Shown here piece after piece: positions 49,005 through 63,254 of a stretch of 64,000 bases of DNA. The stretch is from Brachionus rotundiformis (taxonomy: Eukaryota; Rotifera; Eurotatoria; Ploima; Brachionidae): assembly GCA_016802295.1 (NCBI GenBank), contig JAESIW010000065.1, positions 1,679,382 to 1,743,381 of the forward strand, read 5' to 3'. How positions within the stretch are numbered: the stretch's first letter is position 1; the number at the start of each line of letters is the position of its first letter. Made by a program: the position numbers and the translations under genes. Below the pieces are notes generated by a model. That model ran no database searches and was not told the DNA's origin. It was given only the letters and a program-made list of their open reading frames with translations.

Positions 49005-49779
49005 ACTAATACTCAAGCTAAATTTAGTAAAAGATTAATTTAATTATCTCTAATGAAATAAAATCTAATTTTGATAAATAATTTTTTGTTAGAGAAATAT
49101 TTATTTTCAAATATATTATTCAATTTAGAGCAAAGTTTACATAAATGATCAATAAAAAGAAGATAAATCTAAAACAAATTCATATAATTTTTTCCAAGAA
49201 CTTGATACATTCATATTCATTTTTAATATATATTTTTAAATTTAAAGTGTATATAATCAGATGGAAAATAATAGATAATAATAAAAATTTAAAATTTGTT
49301 TTAAACAATTGGTAAAATTAATTTCTTTTTAATTAAAATTTTTAAAGGGATAAACTATTTGATGCATAAAATAAATCAAGTTAATTTTAAACTATTTAAT
49401 CTACGAAGCATATAAATAGTATAATAATAAAGTTAATTACAAATAAAAATTTAAAAAGAAGAGAATAAAAAAATAATCTGTTATAAAACTCAATCAAAAT
49501 TAACTGGACTTCAAAGTTCTCCATGGAGTCTCATTCTTGCTGTTTTATTTTTATTATTTTTAAAAAATTTAGCGATGAAAAAAAAAAAAATTATTAAAAC
49601 ATAAAAAAAAATATTGAATTTTTTAAAAAAAATTTTAGACAAAATTTTTTCTTTGAATTCATGAATTTTGTATGCTTTTATTATTTCTTAAAACGACCAT
49701 CAAAAATTTGGCTTATTTTTAAATATATTTATCAGTCTAATCTAAATTTATCATGTCTAGATCAAGAACTTTTATCTAT

Positions 49780-49945
49780 TTATTTATAATAATAACAATA
49801 ATATATAAGTATCAACAACTAGCAAGCTAGACTTGCGAAGATGGGAAACAGTAGGATCCCATCTATGGTAACTGTGGTATGTACTGTGTTTGGAGCAAAG
49901 TCACTTCCCTAGCTCTGCCTTCTTCACACTGAAGATTGTTATTCG
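49780..49945 (-). mobile_element. Possible LINE 3'-end remnant on the minus strand
   Basis: A GC-richer block adjoins an ATT-rich microsatellite (about 49783-49808). Read on the minus strand, this resembles the end of a retroelement 3' UTR followed by its short-repeat tail, similar in layout to the element ending near 11530. No coding sequence survives, so the assignment is weak. Confidence 0.35.
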
Positions 49946-50228
49946 TTAGGATATAAATTAATTTTAGCTTCTTTTGATAAAAATAAATGTATTTAACTAT
50001 TAAAATGTTAAATAATTAAATGAGAAGGCTTCTGGAAAAGATTAAGAATTGCTTAGTAGCAATAAAACTTTTTATTCAAATCTTTCTCAAACATATTAAT
50101 AAGTAAGAATCAGTAAATTTAATAAAATTCTAATTGACAAAATTAAAATTTTTTTAAAAATTAATTTTAAATCTTCAAATTTATTAAAAGACTACAGTGG
50201 ATATTTTAAAAACATGACCTAAATGGTC

Positions 50229-50328
50229 ATGACCAAAATCCGAACCATTTACGGTGCCGTACTGAACCAACATTTTATTTACGCTTTTGGTTCGGTACGG
50301 CATCGCCAATGGTTCGGATTTTGGTCAT
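50229..50328. repeat. Inverted repeat: 40-nt arms, 20-nt loop
   Basis: Left arm 50229-50268 and right arm 50289-50328 are reverse complements at 36 of 40 positions. As RNA, two of the four differences would be G-U pairs. The arms are GC-richer than the surrounding DNA. The structure fits a small MITE-like element or a foldback hairpin; no flanking target-site duplication is obvious. Confidence 0.85.
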
Positions 50329-53300
50329 TAAATTAAATTTATTTTTTAGCAATTAATCTTAAAAATTTCAAAATTTAATAAACTATTTTTAAAGAAAGAT
50401 TTTCTCAAATTCATTCTCGATAGAATTTAGAATACTATGTTATATAATAATTTTTTTTAAAATTATGCTAAAAGGAAAACATTGATATATATATAGCTTA
50501 AAATTTACTTGATTTATATTCTACAGTGGGATCATGTAATAATTGTATAGTAGGATTAATTTTTGATTTAGCGCCAGTGCTAAATGACAGCTAGTTAACA
50601 TAATTAGTCTGAATTTAAGTTTTGAAAAGATTAATATGCCTAAAATCAGTCTAAAAAATGAAACAAACTCGAGTGAGATTATTTAAAAATAAATATTTTT
50701 TAATAGATAATTACTTTCAACACTTAAAATCGATATTATTCCGAAATTATTGTTAAGTATCTTTAATGGAAATTTATTAGATTCTTTTATTTAAAAGTGA
50801 GCAAAAAATAAATTATTTATTGTCTATCTCAAACCTGATTTAAAAAAATAATTTAGTTTAGGGTATTATTTTGAAGCGGAAAAAAAGTCAATTAGTCCTT
50901 TTTTATTTCGGATAAAATTTACTCTTAGTAAACACAATTGTATTTTTAATCGTATTTACAAAAACTATTGATTTATACATACAATAAAGCTTTTTTCCTC
51001 ATATAAACTCACTATAAGTATTTATGAGCTAAAAACTTAAAGACACTTTCTAATTTTGATTCTATGACTAAAATTGTGATAGAGAGTTAAGAAAAAATTA
51101 TCAGCTAAAAAAAGAAATTATCATAAAATTTAAGTCTTTGCATTTTTCTTTTTATTTTCATTCATCAGCATCCTTTTTTTTTCTTAAAAGCCTTTATCGA
51201 CAATTTAATTAATTCTTTATTACTATAAAATTTCGCTTCAGTTTTTTAGTTATGATAATGTTTTCATGCAAAATATAATGATAGAAAAATTTTGTCTATA
51301 GCTCAAATTAAAACTCTTAAGTTTTGAAGTCATCACATAATTTAACTCTAAAAGGCTATTAATTCAAATTTCTAGTTAAAATCATCACTTGATCTTCAGT
51401 TTTAGGCGATTTTTTATTTTATCTAGTTCTTAATGATGTTTAGTCAATTAATTAAAAAAAAAAATTATTTTATTTTCAGTAAAATTGGTTAGAGTTTGGT
51501 AATTAAATTTCTAATTCATCAATCAAACATAAAACAATTTGCCTCTTTTAATTTTAGGATCATTCTAAAAAAGTTGTTTCATTTTGCATTCTTTAATTTG
51601 CATCGTGACTTCATTAGAAGCATTAATTTGTTTTTAAAATAGTGGATTATTTTAATTTAAAAAAAACACTTGTTAATTCGGAATTAATACATTTATAATC
51701 TAAATATCTAATTCTTATTCATTATCTTTTCTAATAATTTCAGTGAGATTTTTCGCTTGCAAAAAAATCATAAAAAAATATTTTTTCAAGCTATTTTATG
51801 GCTGGGTCTTTTCTTTCTCCTTTATTTTTGGTAATTTTTAAGCATTATAAACAAGCCTCGACGAGAAGCATTATCAGCAACGACATTCGATTGTTTTATT
51901 GCTCAAATTGATAGACAAACTGAATTTATAAAGAATGCAATAGCCTTAATAGCTAAGTGCGAATTAGGAACTTTTACGACTCTAGGCTATAAAGAAAAAA
52001 TCATGGTTTAAAGACTTATCAGAAAATTTCGAAAATAAATTAATATATGAATATATTTCAATTATATAATAAAATAAACTTTTAGAAATTCTTTCAAGAA
52101 ATGTTTTATTAATTAAATTTTTTTCTAAAAACAACTAATTTTCAAATATGGCAAGACATAGTCTGACATTTTAGGAATTAGGAAAATTTCATTATTTTTT
52201 ATAGTTTATATTCAAGTATCCGATTTAGGAGTGCAAAATTATATGTTTATTATTATTTTTATATGTTATGCAAACAATTGTTTCTAAACTTAAATACCAA
52301 CAGAAATTAAGGCTTAAACCTAGATGAATTTGTAATTAAGGAAATTAATAACAATCAATAGCAAATTTAAAATCGATTTATTAATTTTTAAATTTTATTT
52401 TTAATTTTAAGTGCTAAAAATACGAAAGGCAATTTTCCAAATAAAAATCGAGCCTTTCGTGTCATTCACAAAAAAGAAATTACCGAATAAATTTTTTACA
52501 TAAGCTTTTTATTAAAGCTAAAAATATTTACCTAAATTAATCAATAAATGGCGAATTCTGTATTTGAACATGATTTCCTCTACATTATTTTATTAACATC
52601 TATTTTTTATATCATTCTGATAATGATTTAAAAAGTCTAATCTTGTTATTTTTATTTTTCTTGTAGTTCCAAATTAATTTTTTTATTTGGTTTTTTTTTA
52701 AGAGAAAATTTGTCCGGGGACTCGCTTTAATCTCAGCCCAAACTCTCTAATGACTATGTTCACCATTAAAAACCTGGGTTGTGCCAATTCATTAAAAAAT
52801 TAATATAATTTTTCTAATTTAATTTAAAATCTTAATAAACTATAAAAATATCAGTCACTCAAGCAAAGCTAAATAAATATTTGCGTGCACAAATTCAGTA
52901 AATCGATAGCAGCTTATTCAAAGCGGGCTTAACTAATCATGGAAAATCTTGGTTGCATGGAATAAGCTAAATGGAGGTTTTCTGATAATTTGCCATGAGT
53001 AGAAAAAAGTCGCATTCATAAACTCTTACAGTTGAAAATTATCAATCACTTTCTTGTTTTTTTCTCTTATTATTTATCTTTTAATTGGGCGTATTTTTTA
53101 TTGATAAAATCGAAATTGAACAAAATAATAAAATTGAAATAAACTCTTGTAAATTGGAATAATTTGCAATCGTTTATTTAATTAGCAAGTCAAGAATAAA
53201 AAAGAGATTGAATTCCCAAGGAACAAAGCTTGGAAATTATTAAAATTCAATTTAAAACAGAAATACGCAATCAATTACAAAATTGATCGATTTTTATGTT

Positions 53301-53546
53301 ATTTTTAAGAATGTTTTTCTTATTGGCAAGATAAAAATAAACAAATAATACAAATTCGATTTAAGGGGTTAATGTTGATGCTTTTGGTAAATCCAAAGCA
53401 TCAAGATGGCATTTTTCTGTTTCATTTTTAGTCGTTTTAACAAACATATTGTTTCAATAAATAATTAACCATTTTTTTCTACTTTGAATAAAAAATAGAT
53501 ATTTTTTGAAACTGGCTATTAAAAGAAAAAACTGCATCAAAAAAAA

Positions 53547-56500
53547 ATGCCAGTGAGACGAGGTCATGTAGCACCACAAAACACTTTTATTGATACCATC
53601 ATTCGAAAGTTTGATTCTCAAAGTGGGCATTTTTTATTTTAATTTCAATTTTTATACCAAATAAACTTTAGGTCGCAAATTTTTGATTGCCAATGCTCAA
53701 GTTGAACACAAACCAGTTATCTATTGTAATGATTTACTTTGTGATCTTATCCAGTACCAGAGAGGTGAGTTGATGCAGAGACCATGTTCGTGTGAGTTTT
53801 TGTTCGGTCCGATGACTTCTCAGCTGTCTAAAAACCAACTGTTTCAGGCAATAAGTGGCACAGAAGAGGTCCAAGTGATTGTTTTGCTGTACAAAAAAGA
53901 CGGGTCTAATTTCCTAAGCAAAGTGTTGATAGCTCCGGTCAAAAATGAAAACTCTGAAGTTATTCTTTTTATACTGAATTTCGATGAATTGAATGAAAAT
54001 CCAAACAACAAATACCATGGTAATCTAGTTGCCTTTCTATTTATTGAAATTTTATTTTCAAATTTGTTTGCTTTCCTATCTAGGATCGAATGAAATAAAA
54101 CGAAATAGGCTTCTACACCAAATTGGAATGCCCTTTATATCATCAATTTTTGCTCGGTCCTCGTCTCAAATGAAATCAGATCCAATGGTTTATTTTACTC
54201 ATCGGAAAAAAATTAATTCAAATGATAACATTGAACAAATGCCTCTAAATTACCACAAAACATTCAAAGAAAGTATTTATTATTGAATAATTTTATTAAT
54301 TTAAATATAATTTTTTCAAAAAAGATGAAAATTTGGATCTATGTGAAACTATAATGGAAAATTCTACTAATTCAAATAGGGCAAAAATAAAAATTATAAA
54401 TGAAGATGTAGATGAGATAGTTAGAAAGTCCCAAGAACTAGTTGACACCGAAAATTCGAAATTTAGCAACAATCCAACTGCTGGAAGTAATAATTTTTTA
54501 GATCCACACTCTTGTGCCAATTCTAGCGACTATCTAAACAAATCAATGGCGAATAGTTTAAGTAATCTAGCAGGTAGGTTTATAATTTATAAACATTTAC
54601 TATTTACAAATAAAAATTATTTTATAAAATATTGTTTTTTAGAAAATTTAATGAAAAAAGAAATGAATTCAAATTTAACTTATAAAAATACACCAAAGGA
54701 TTTTCTGAGCAATTTAAGCATATCTGGAAAAGTAACTAAAGTAATTTTTAGATCAAGGTTTACCAAAATATTGAAATTAAAAATTTGGTAAATCTAAAAA
54801 CTAATATTTAATTTCATTTGTTTAGTGTTTCATACATCTTACAGTTTGGTTAAATCTTAACTAATTAGCTATTGTTAAAAATAATGAATTAATAAATAAA
54901 TGAAAAATAAGCTGAATCTGGATATGATTTATGATTAATAGATTTACTTATTTTTGATCTTTTTTTAAACACCAATGGTTCTTTGGTCCAAAAAGAAATA
55001 AATTAAAAGCCAAATTTACTTTTTGGATTTTTTTTAATTCATATTTTTTAATGCTGTTGTGAACTTAGATTAAAAAAGAATTTAATTTTTTTTCAAAATT
55101 ATCACTTTTATTATTTTCTTTATATCTTAAAGCTAAATTTTGAAACGAGTTTGGGGGTTGTAGAAAAGCGAAAAATGTTAAAAATTTTAGATTATAGCCT
55201 GAAAAATGTCTAATATTTTAGAAATAAGATATTCATATGTTTAAGCAACATTTGATAGTCTAATAACGCTTTAAAACAATGGTTTTTAAATAAATTAAAT
55301 AAAATTTTTAAAAAGTGGAAATATCTAATTGCTTATCAACAAATGATAAAAGGATTATGTTTTTCTATATAAGTTATCAATAAGCTAAAGATGCTACGAT
55401 AAATAAATTCAAAAAAATTTCAAAAAGATTTTTAATTTGTTTTGAATATTATTCTCATTTATTTTTAATTAAAAGGTTTTTTCATTCACTGATGATACAC
55501 CACCTGAGACAAAGCTACAAACTAATCGCATACCAAAATTCACAATACTTCATTATTCACCATTTAAAGCTGCTTGGGACTGGCTGATTTTAATATTGGT
55601 TATTTACACGGCAATATTCACTCCTTACGTAACAGCGTTTTTGCTTCACGATCCGGATATATATTATTTAAGAAAGAATAGTGAAAAAGATAACAACCTT
55701 GCATTTAATTCTCATACAATTGATGACGATTCAATTGAACTAGAGGATCAGAACTTTTTTTCGTATTTTTTAAATCGAATTGTTTACAATAATAGCGTTG
55801 CCAGCGGTCCTTTGGCATTTATTGATTTAATTGTAGATATAATGTTTATAATCGATATTTTGATTAATTTTAGAACAACTTATGTTAACAAAAATGACCA
55901 AGTTGTTTCACATCCAGGAAAAATAGCTCTGCATTATTTTAAAGGATGGTTTCTAATAGATGTTGTCGCTGCAATACCATTTGACTTGATGCTGATCGGG
56001 TCGGATACCAAAGTAATCATAATTTTTTCTGATAATTAGATAATTTTTTATTGTATATTAAAAAGGAAGGTGGCTATTTAATTGGACTACTCAAAACAGC
56101 TCGTCTTTTGCGCCTGGTTCGAGTAGCCCGTAAATTAGATAGATATAGCGAATATGGTGCAGCTGTCCTTTTTCTGTTAATGTGTACATTCGCATTAATA
56201 GCTCACTGGCTAGCCTGTATTTGGTATGCGATTGGAAATTCAGAAAGACGGTCCTATGCTGAACGAGGTATTCCTATTACATGGCTTGATCAATTGGCTA
56301 ATCAAACTCATCAACCCTACAATTTAACTCACAACTTCGGAGGTCCAACTTTAAAGTCAAAATATATAACAGCTTTATATTTTACTTTTAGTAACACAAT
56401 ATTTAAATAAATTCATATCTCTTTAAGAATATTTTTTTAAAGGTAGTTTAACAAGTGTAGGTTTTGGCAATATTTCTCCCAACACTAATAGTGAAAAAGT

Positions 56501-58714
56501 TTTTTCCATTTGTGTGATGCTAATTGGGTGTAAGTTTTTTGTTTTTTAGGTTTTTAAGTTTAACAAAGAATTAATTTATAAGAATTTTTTTTATATTTTT
56601 AAATAATACAGATTTTTTACTGATAAAAATTGCTTTTTATATATTTCGTTAAATATATTGAAAATAAACAAATATTAAAAGTAAAACTATTTAGCTCTTA
56701 TGTATGCTTCAATATTTGGTAATGTAAGTGCCATTATACAACGATTGTACAGTGGAACAGCTCGGTATCATACACAGATGTTGAAAGTTAAAGAATTTAT
56801 TCGTTTTCATCAAATTCCAAATCCTCTTAGGCAAAGATTGGAAGAATATTTTCAGCACGCATGGTCTTATACTAATGGTATTGATATGAACAATGTCCTC
56901 AAAGGATTTCCAGAATGTCTTCAAGTAAATAAAAAACTGGTTCTTAATTCTAATTACTATTAATTTCTCTCTTAAAAGGAAGATATTTGCTTGCATCTGA
57001 ATCGAAACCTGCTTAGTACATGTTCGGCTTTCAAAGGAGCCAGTCCTGGTTGCCTAAGAGCTTTATCAATGAAGTTTAAAACTACTCATGCACCGCCAGG
57101 AGATACACTTGTTCACCGCAGTGATTTACTTCTTGCATTGTATTTCATATCAAGAGGTTCGATCGAAATTTTGAAAGGTGACGTGGTAATGGCTATATTA
57201 GGCAAAAATGATATATTTGGTGAAAACTGTCTAATTTATCCGGACATTGGAAAGTCTTCTTGTAATGTGCGAGCTTTGACATATTGTGATTTGCACAAGA
57301 TTAATCGAGAAGATTTGTTTGAAATATTGGAAATGTATCCAGAATTTGCATTGGAATTTAGCAAAAATTTAAAGATAACATTTGATTTAAGAGACGTAAT
57401 ATTTTTAGCCAAATGATAATCAAAATGACTTTTAAAATTTAAAGGAAGAGCTTGTAAATCAATCTAAAGAGCTAAGACTTAAGCTTGAAAATTCTTATAG
57501 GAAAGGTATGATCTATCATTTTAAAATTTTTTAAATATTCAGAAATGATAATAAAATAGATTTGATCTTATAAAACTGACAATGGTTTATTTTTTTTTAT
57601 AAAAATAGACCAAATCGGCCAAAAAAATTGACTTATTTAAAAATATGAGGAAAAAAACTTTATATTTTTGTTTTAAAATTCAACTAGTTTAATTTTTTCA
57701 AAAAAGTTTTCTAAAATTTAGTTTCAAATATTTAAATTAATACTTTAAATTTTACCTTGGATATTTAATCGCTGAAAAAATACAAAAAAATAATCTAATA
57801 ATTATTTATTAAACTTATTATTATTGTTATGTTTTTTATGTATTCTAAGAAAAATTAATTTTATCTTTAAGATGATTTAACCGAACCTTTCGACTCAACA
57901 AGATCATTCCATGAAGTCAGCAGCTTTAAAGGTGATTACTCAGATAATGAGAATGAAACTACACTCAAGCCTACAAATAATCTTTATAGTGGAACTGGTT
58001 AGCTAAATATTTGAAATATTTTTTGTAATGTTACACTGTTATTCTGTAAAGGTATTCTGGAATTTTCTCCTTCCATGGCTGGTTGTGATGTAACACCGGC
58101 TAATTTTGACTTTTCAATGAAAAAATTTAAAAAAAGTGCTGGAAATTCGTCTTTTCAGTCCATAGCCGATACTCTTAGCAATTTTGCAATAAATGCCGTA
58201 AAGCCGATGCGGTTCCAGAATGCTGATTTTCAGAAATTTAGCAATGAGTCAAATCAAATGAGCAAAGAAACTTCTATTGAGGTTTATTACTATAAAATAA
58301 AATTAAAAATTTGAAAAATTTATTCTTTTAGGAGGAATTAAACCAAATAAAGACTGACAGTTTAAATGATATTTATTTAACGAGTTTAAACGATTCTGGC
58401 CGCAAACAAACTAAAATGGCAATTCATTCAGGCGATAATAGTCATGATTGGGCTAAGTTGAATAATAGAAATGAACCAGCTAGACTTATTGCTCCTTCAG
58501 CAACTTGCAGCAATGTAAACTGGCCTTTGGTTCAGAGTAAAATAGATAATTTAAATGAGTAAAATATATTTAGTTATCATTTATTTTCAAATTTAATTTT
58601 TAATACAAAAAAAGACGGATCAAAGAAATGGAAAACAAATTGACTCAAGACATTAGATCAATTATGTTTATGTTAAGAGCCAAGTATTCAAATGAAACAA
58701 ATGTTTTTTCTTGA
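53547..58714 (+). CDS. ERG: Voltage-gated K+ channel, ERG (KCNH2/6/7) class
   Basis: Plasma-membrane delayed-rectifier K+ channel. Fifteen exons: 53547-53622, 53672-54019, 54084-54272, 54325-54573, 54643-54740, 55476-56012, 56066-56390, 56443-56529, 56695-56924, 56979-57395, 57445-57505, 57872-57997, 58052-58281, 58332-58558, 58615-58714; 1099 aa. The eag/PAS domain opens with MPVRRGHVAPQNTFIDTIIRKF. S1-S3 lie in exon 6. S4 is RLLRLVRVARKLDRYSEYGAA in exon 7. The pore is SSLTSVGFGN (filter Gly614-Phe-Gly616), and S6 is LMYASIFGN with Tyr640 and Phe644, the aromatic pair that binds blockers in human ERG. The C-linker and cyclic-nucleotide-binding homology domain occupy residues about 650-850, and the tail ends in a short amphipathic segment like the ERG C-terminal coiled coil. 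The S1-S2 linker carries a longer insertion than in vertebrates. Confidence 0.96.
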
Positions 58715-59089
58715 ATGTTTTGAACGCTAAATACACAGAACCTTCACATTGAAGCCATAGATCGGCTTGGTTTTTAATATATTGCTTTAAAGTCTGGGGA
58801 TATGTTTTCATAATACAAATCGTGCTTGAATGTATTTGATTTCTATGCAAATATATTTGAAAATTATTTTTTTTTTGCTTAAATTCAAGATAGTAGACTT
58901 TTAAATTTAAATTTTTTTTGTAACTTTTGATGGATAATCTCTTTGAAGAAATATTGTTGCAAAACTGTAAATAAAATTTCCTAATAAATATACCAAAAAA
59001 CTGCTTTTAACTTTTAACTTTTTAAAATTAATAATTTATTTTCTAAATAAAGTTAAATAAGAATTTTGTTGTCTTAAAAAAAATCGAGT
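58715..59089. other. Spacer between ERG and the zinc-knuckle gene
   Basis: 375 bp, AT-rich, no motif recognised. Confidence 0.5.
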
Positions 59090-62000
59090 ATGAATGTAGC
59101 CGAGCTGGACGGTGATGCGCGAAAAAATTCCGATTCTGACGAGTTTCAGACCCCGACAAATTTTTCGTCGGGTAATTTGGTAAAGTTTAACCTCGGTCCG
59201 GACGAAAACATTACTCAAAACGACACAGAAGATGAACAAGACACAACAATCAATGAAAGCATAAACACGAATGTCAACGAAAATCGACCGAATCTGATCA
59301 ATTCGTATTCAAATTCGATGCCACAATTTCCGCTACACAACTTTCAAAATCCTAATCCTCATCTGGCTGGACCTTTCATTCACCATGGCATTACAAATGC
59401 CAATTTCAATGCTTATTTTAACTTACCATGTCCAGTGCCAGATCACATTTTATATAAAAATTTTGATGAAAAAGAAAGCAAGTATTTTTATTTTTATGCA
59501 CACGGATTAAATTGAATGATAAGTTTTCTATTAAGATCAGAGGCGAGCCATGTTTGGATTGTATAATGATATGAAATTTACACAATATAGCTTTCATAGT
59601 CTTGAGACATTTGGTTTTTTTATCAGATATTCTTTAAACTTGAGTCCAGAATTATGCAAAGAAATTTTATCTAATCATAAAATACTGCATTGGCTGGACC
59701 GTAACAAGGCCGACGGCTTTGTTTACCACACTTTGCCAAAATGTAAATATAAACCTTATTTTTACTTTGACATGTTTGATATGTTGACCAGTCTTTTTGG
59801 ATATTTGAATAGGTGAAGGCAAGAAAAAAATGCTTCCAGTACGCTGTGACATGTGTAAGTTCTATGGACACTTATCTCACAATTGCTCTATAAAAGAAGT
59901 ATCAAAATTTTGTTATCTTTACCATTTGCTTTGATCATAGCCAGTATCAAAACTTTACCAGTTTTTTTTCTCTGTCTTTTACCACATAATTTTTTTGTTA
60001 AGCTTCGAATACAGCTTAATTTTTATAGATCATTGTCGGATATTTTAATTTTAACAGTATAATTTTACACTTTTTACTATGAAAATAAAATACAGAAATA
60101 TTTTTGTTAGTTTAAATAGCTATTTTTTTAATTTTATTAATTTTTTGATATAAGCAAATTAATAATTTAAATCAACTAATATTATTTTTTCTTTATAAAA
60201 AAATTAAAGCAATCATTCAAACTCTATAATTTGGTAGGTAATTTTATTTATATATTATACTTAAAAATGTTAAATGATTAACAATTCTTAAAACATTCAA
60301 GGCGCTAAAAAGTGGTGCTTGCCGTTGCCATATTTGCGGCCAATTGGGACATCCAGCTGAAGCCGGTTTGTGTGTGTACATTTCTTGTAGTTTTTGTCGT
60401 AAATACGGCCATTGGAATCACATGTGTCCGAACATTGACAAAGTCTCCAGAACTCTTTGCCATAAATGTCAGCGTTACGGCCACAATACTGAAGTAAATA
60501 TTTTAGTAGTTAAATTTTAAGAATTTTATTGCATTTAAATTAAGAGATGTCCCGATCAATGGAGACAATTTGATCGAATTGTAAACATCAATTTTTACTA
60601 AAACAGCTATTATTTTAAACATTTTGTTTAGTCTACTCTTGAACAAACGCCTTACAAGGATCCAAGTACAACTAATAAGCCTGTTTACTGTTACCAATGT
60701 GCCAAACAAGGCCACTATGGACACGTAAATCATACTCGAATTCAAATAATTATTTTTAAATTTTAAATTAAAGAATTGTCCTGATTTTTATAGGAAATAT
60801 TTTATTAGAGATAATCATCAACTAAATCCTGTTTATTTTTTTGCTGGTTCATCACCTTTTGTTAAGAATTCTATACCTTTGAATGAAACAGATAAAAAAT
60901 TAATTGATCATTTGGTAGAAAAACCGATAGAAGACGTGTTTAGAACAGAAACACCTGGCCAAGATCCCCTTGAGATGTTGGAAAAATTTCAAGCAAAATT
61001 GCGCCAAGAGGCTCATGAGCACAATCAGCTTTTTTTCAGTGAAATTTTTAATCCAGCTCAAATGTACTCGAACAATGTAGGCTTCAAAAAGTACATACGC
61101 AGATGGTCCAACTGGGTAATAGACTTTAATTGGATTTATTCTCTCAAATTTTTTTTGGAAAACCTCCACGAAAGCAAAATGTTTCATTTAATAAAAAATT
61201 ACCCAATTTTGGACAATTACGTTCTTCATTGGATGTGGTGGTCATACTCTTTGAACAAAGATATGGAATTTTATTCAAAGGATGCATTTCGCGGAGTGGG
61301 TAGCATGCCGTGGCTCCTTCATGACGACATAAATAACAATAATAAAAAGAAGAAAAATTTAAATAAGAAAAAAAAGAAAAATTCGCAAAAAATTAGAAAA
61401 GATAATGCGAGAAAAAAATATATTTTCACTGAATTTAATACAAATATGTTTGATTCGGAGTCATTTAAGTCAAAATTTAATCGACGTTCGATAAGTTTAA
61501 ATGATTTTTTTTATCAAAATGAACTTAAAAAATTCGTCAAATCAGACAGATTGAAGTATGATGAGGCCATTGTCCAAATAAAGAAAGATTGGGAGATTTT
61601 AAGTACTAAGAAGTTTGATTTCAGCAAGAGCAAACAAAAATCCAAAAGCATTGATCTAAATGAATTGGATTTAAAGGCTATGGAGTCCACCGAAGAGGAG
61701 AACACTGATGATTTAGAGATAACCATTGTCTATTTGGACAAGGAAAAAGCTAGAGCTAAAGTAGATGAGAGCAAAAAAGATAAAGATATCGACATAGAAC
61801 CTATTGAATCTAATGATAGTAGCGTTTTTAGCAAATTTGTTAAATCATTTTCTCAAGGAAATTCTGAAACTATCAAAAAAGACAATAGTTTTGACAAACT
61901 AGTTGACATTTTGAAAAACTCAAATAAACCCAAGGAAGACAACAATGCAGTTGTTTCATGTGTAGAAGACGTGTCATCAAAGCTGGACTCAGCGCCCACA

Positions 62001-63254
62001 GTCGAGCAAATAGAGACTGAAATTTTTAATTCTAAACAAAACAATGACTCAACTGATTTGATAAAATTTTTACTAAAAATTCATCCAAATCCACAAAAAA
62101 CCAAAAATCCGTCTGTGAATGAAATTTACAAAAATCAAATAGATCCTGGTCCAGCACTTTTAAATAAAATTTTGAACACCCCTATAAATGTAGATATAGT
62201 TAATCAAAATTTTTTATCTTCTTCATCTTCATCGGGTTTCTCCTCATCATCTATAAGTCCTCAACCACTATCCTCAAATCCATCACCAAACACCTCATCA
62301 TCCAACTCATCAACAGCAAAGCCAAGCAATGATTCGTCTTTTTCGACCTCTTGTTCCTCTAATCCAGTGTCAACTTCTTCACTGTCACTTTCTTCCTCCT
62401 CTTCATCAGTGTCCATTGAGTCAAATGGAAGCAAGCAACTGGAAAAGTTAAAAGAAAGCTTTGAGCATTGTCAAAAAGATACTATTTTAGAAGAGCAGGC
62501 TATCGATAAGCCTCCAAGTTTTGTAAAACCTTCAAAATTTAAGCAAAATTTTAAAAATAATCAAAATAAATTTCAATATTTAAAGCATCCAAATAACAAG
62601 CCATTGAATACAAGCTACCAGAATCGGTCATTTACCAAACCTAACTATAACAATTCGATGTTCAAGCAACAAAATCAGTCTGGCAATTTTCGACCGCAGC
62701 AATTTCAGAACAGACAATTTTTAAATGTCCAACCAAAGTTTCCCAAGTCGAACAGTTTGCCAAGTAATGGAAAAAATACGAACCCATTCAGCAACAATTA
62801 TAACTACTCAATGCCCAAAACTAACTCGTCAATGCCCCAGTCTTCGTCCTTGCAGTGGCAACAAAGCTTGATTGCCGGTGACCAAACAAATCAATTTAAT
62901 CTACAGAACAGAAATTCTAAATTTCGTCATCATCAATTTAATAATTCGACCCAGAGCTTAAGAGAGAAAAAAGATTTCCGTGATCAGTCTCTTATGCCAT
63001 TTATGCACTTTCAAAATATTTATCCAAATACCACAAGTTCTTCGGGCTCATCAACCCCTTCATTTTCGTTTCCAAGCGCTTCGACAATAGGCAATTTCCA
63101 TTTTCACAAACCAAACTCGAATCTGGCCCAACAGCCTCAGCAAAATTTCAAAAGAAATCAGCCAATGGTCGAGTTAAATCATCACATTAACCAAATTAAC
63201 CACAAGCAAGCACAAATGGGGTACCAGAATAGAATTAAAAATTCTAAGAAATAG
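59090..63254 (+). CDS. ZCCHC7: ZCCHC7/AIR-like zinc-knuckle protein
   Basis: Likely RNA-binding subunit of a TRAMP-like nuclear RNA surveillance complex, by homology to yeast Air1/2 and animal ZCCHC7. Seven exons: 59090-59481, 59543-59790, 59840-59898, 60302-60493, 60545-60580, 60632-60724, 60774-63254; 1166 aa. Five CCHC knuckles are visible: CDMCKFYGHLSHNC, CHICGQLGHPAEAGLC (wider spacing), CSFCRKYGHWNHMC, CHKCQRYGHNTERC (completed across the 60493/60545 splice) and CYQCAKQGHYGHNC (completed across 60724/60774), at about residues 216-342. WRQF between knuckles 4 and 5 resembles the Air/ZCCHC7 linker. The last exon adds about 825 residues of low-complexity sequence: a Lys-rich patch, a poly-Ser stretch (62214-62420) and a long Asn/Gln-rich tail, far longer than the vertebrate protein. 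The N-terminal 210 residues are not recognised. Confidence 0.82.

Larger units (their letters stand above)
49005..53546. other. 4.5-kb gene-poor region upstream of the ERG channel
   Basis: No coding exon recognised. It contains a possible LINE 3'-end fragment (about 49780-49945) and a strong inverted repeat (50229-50328), listed separately. The rest is AT-rich with no visible structure. Confidence 0.5.

Noticed and set aside
59813..59839. A 27-nt intron before the first zinc knuckle
   Set aside because: Too short and in the wrong phase; the 49-nt intron 59791-59839 reads into the knuckle in frame.
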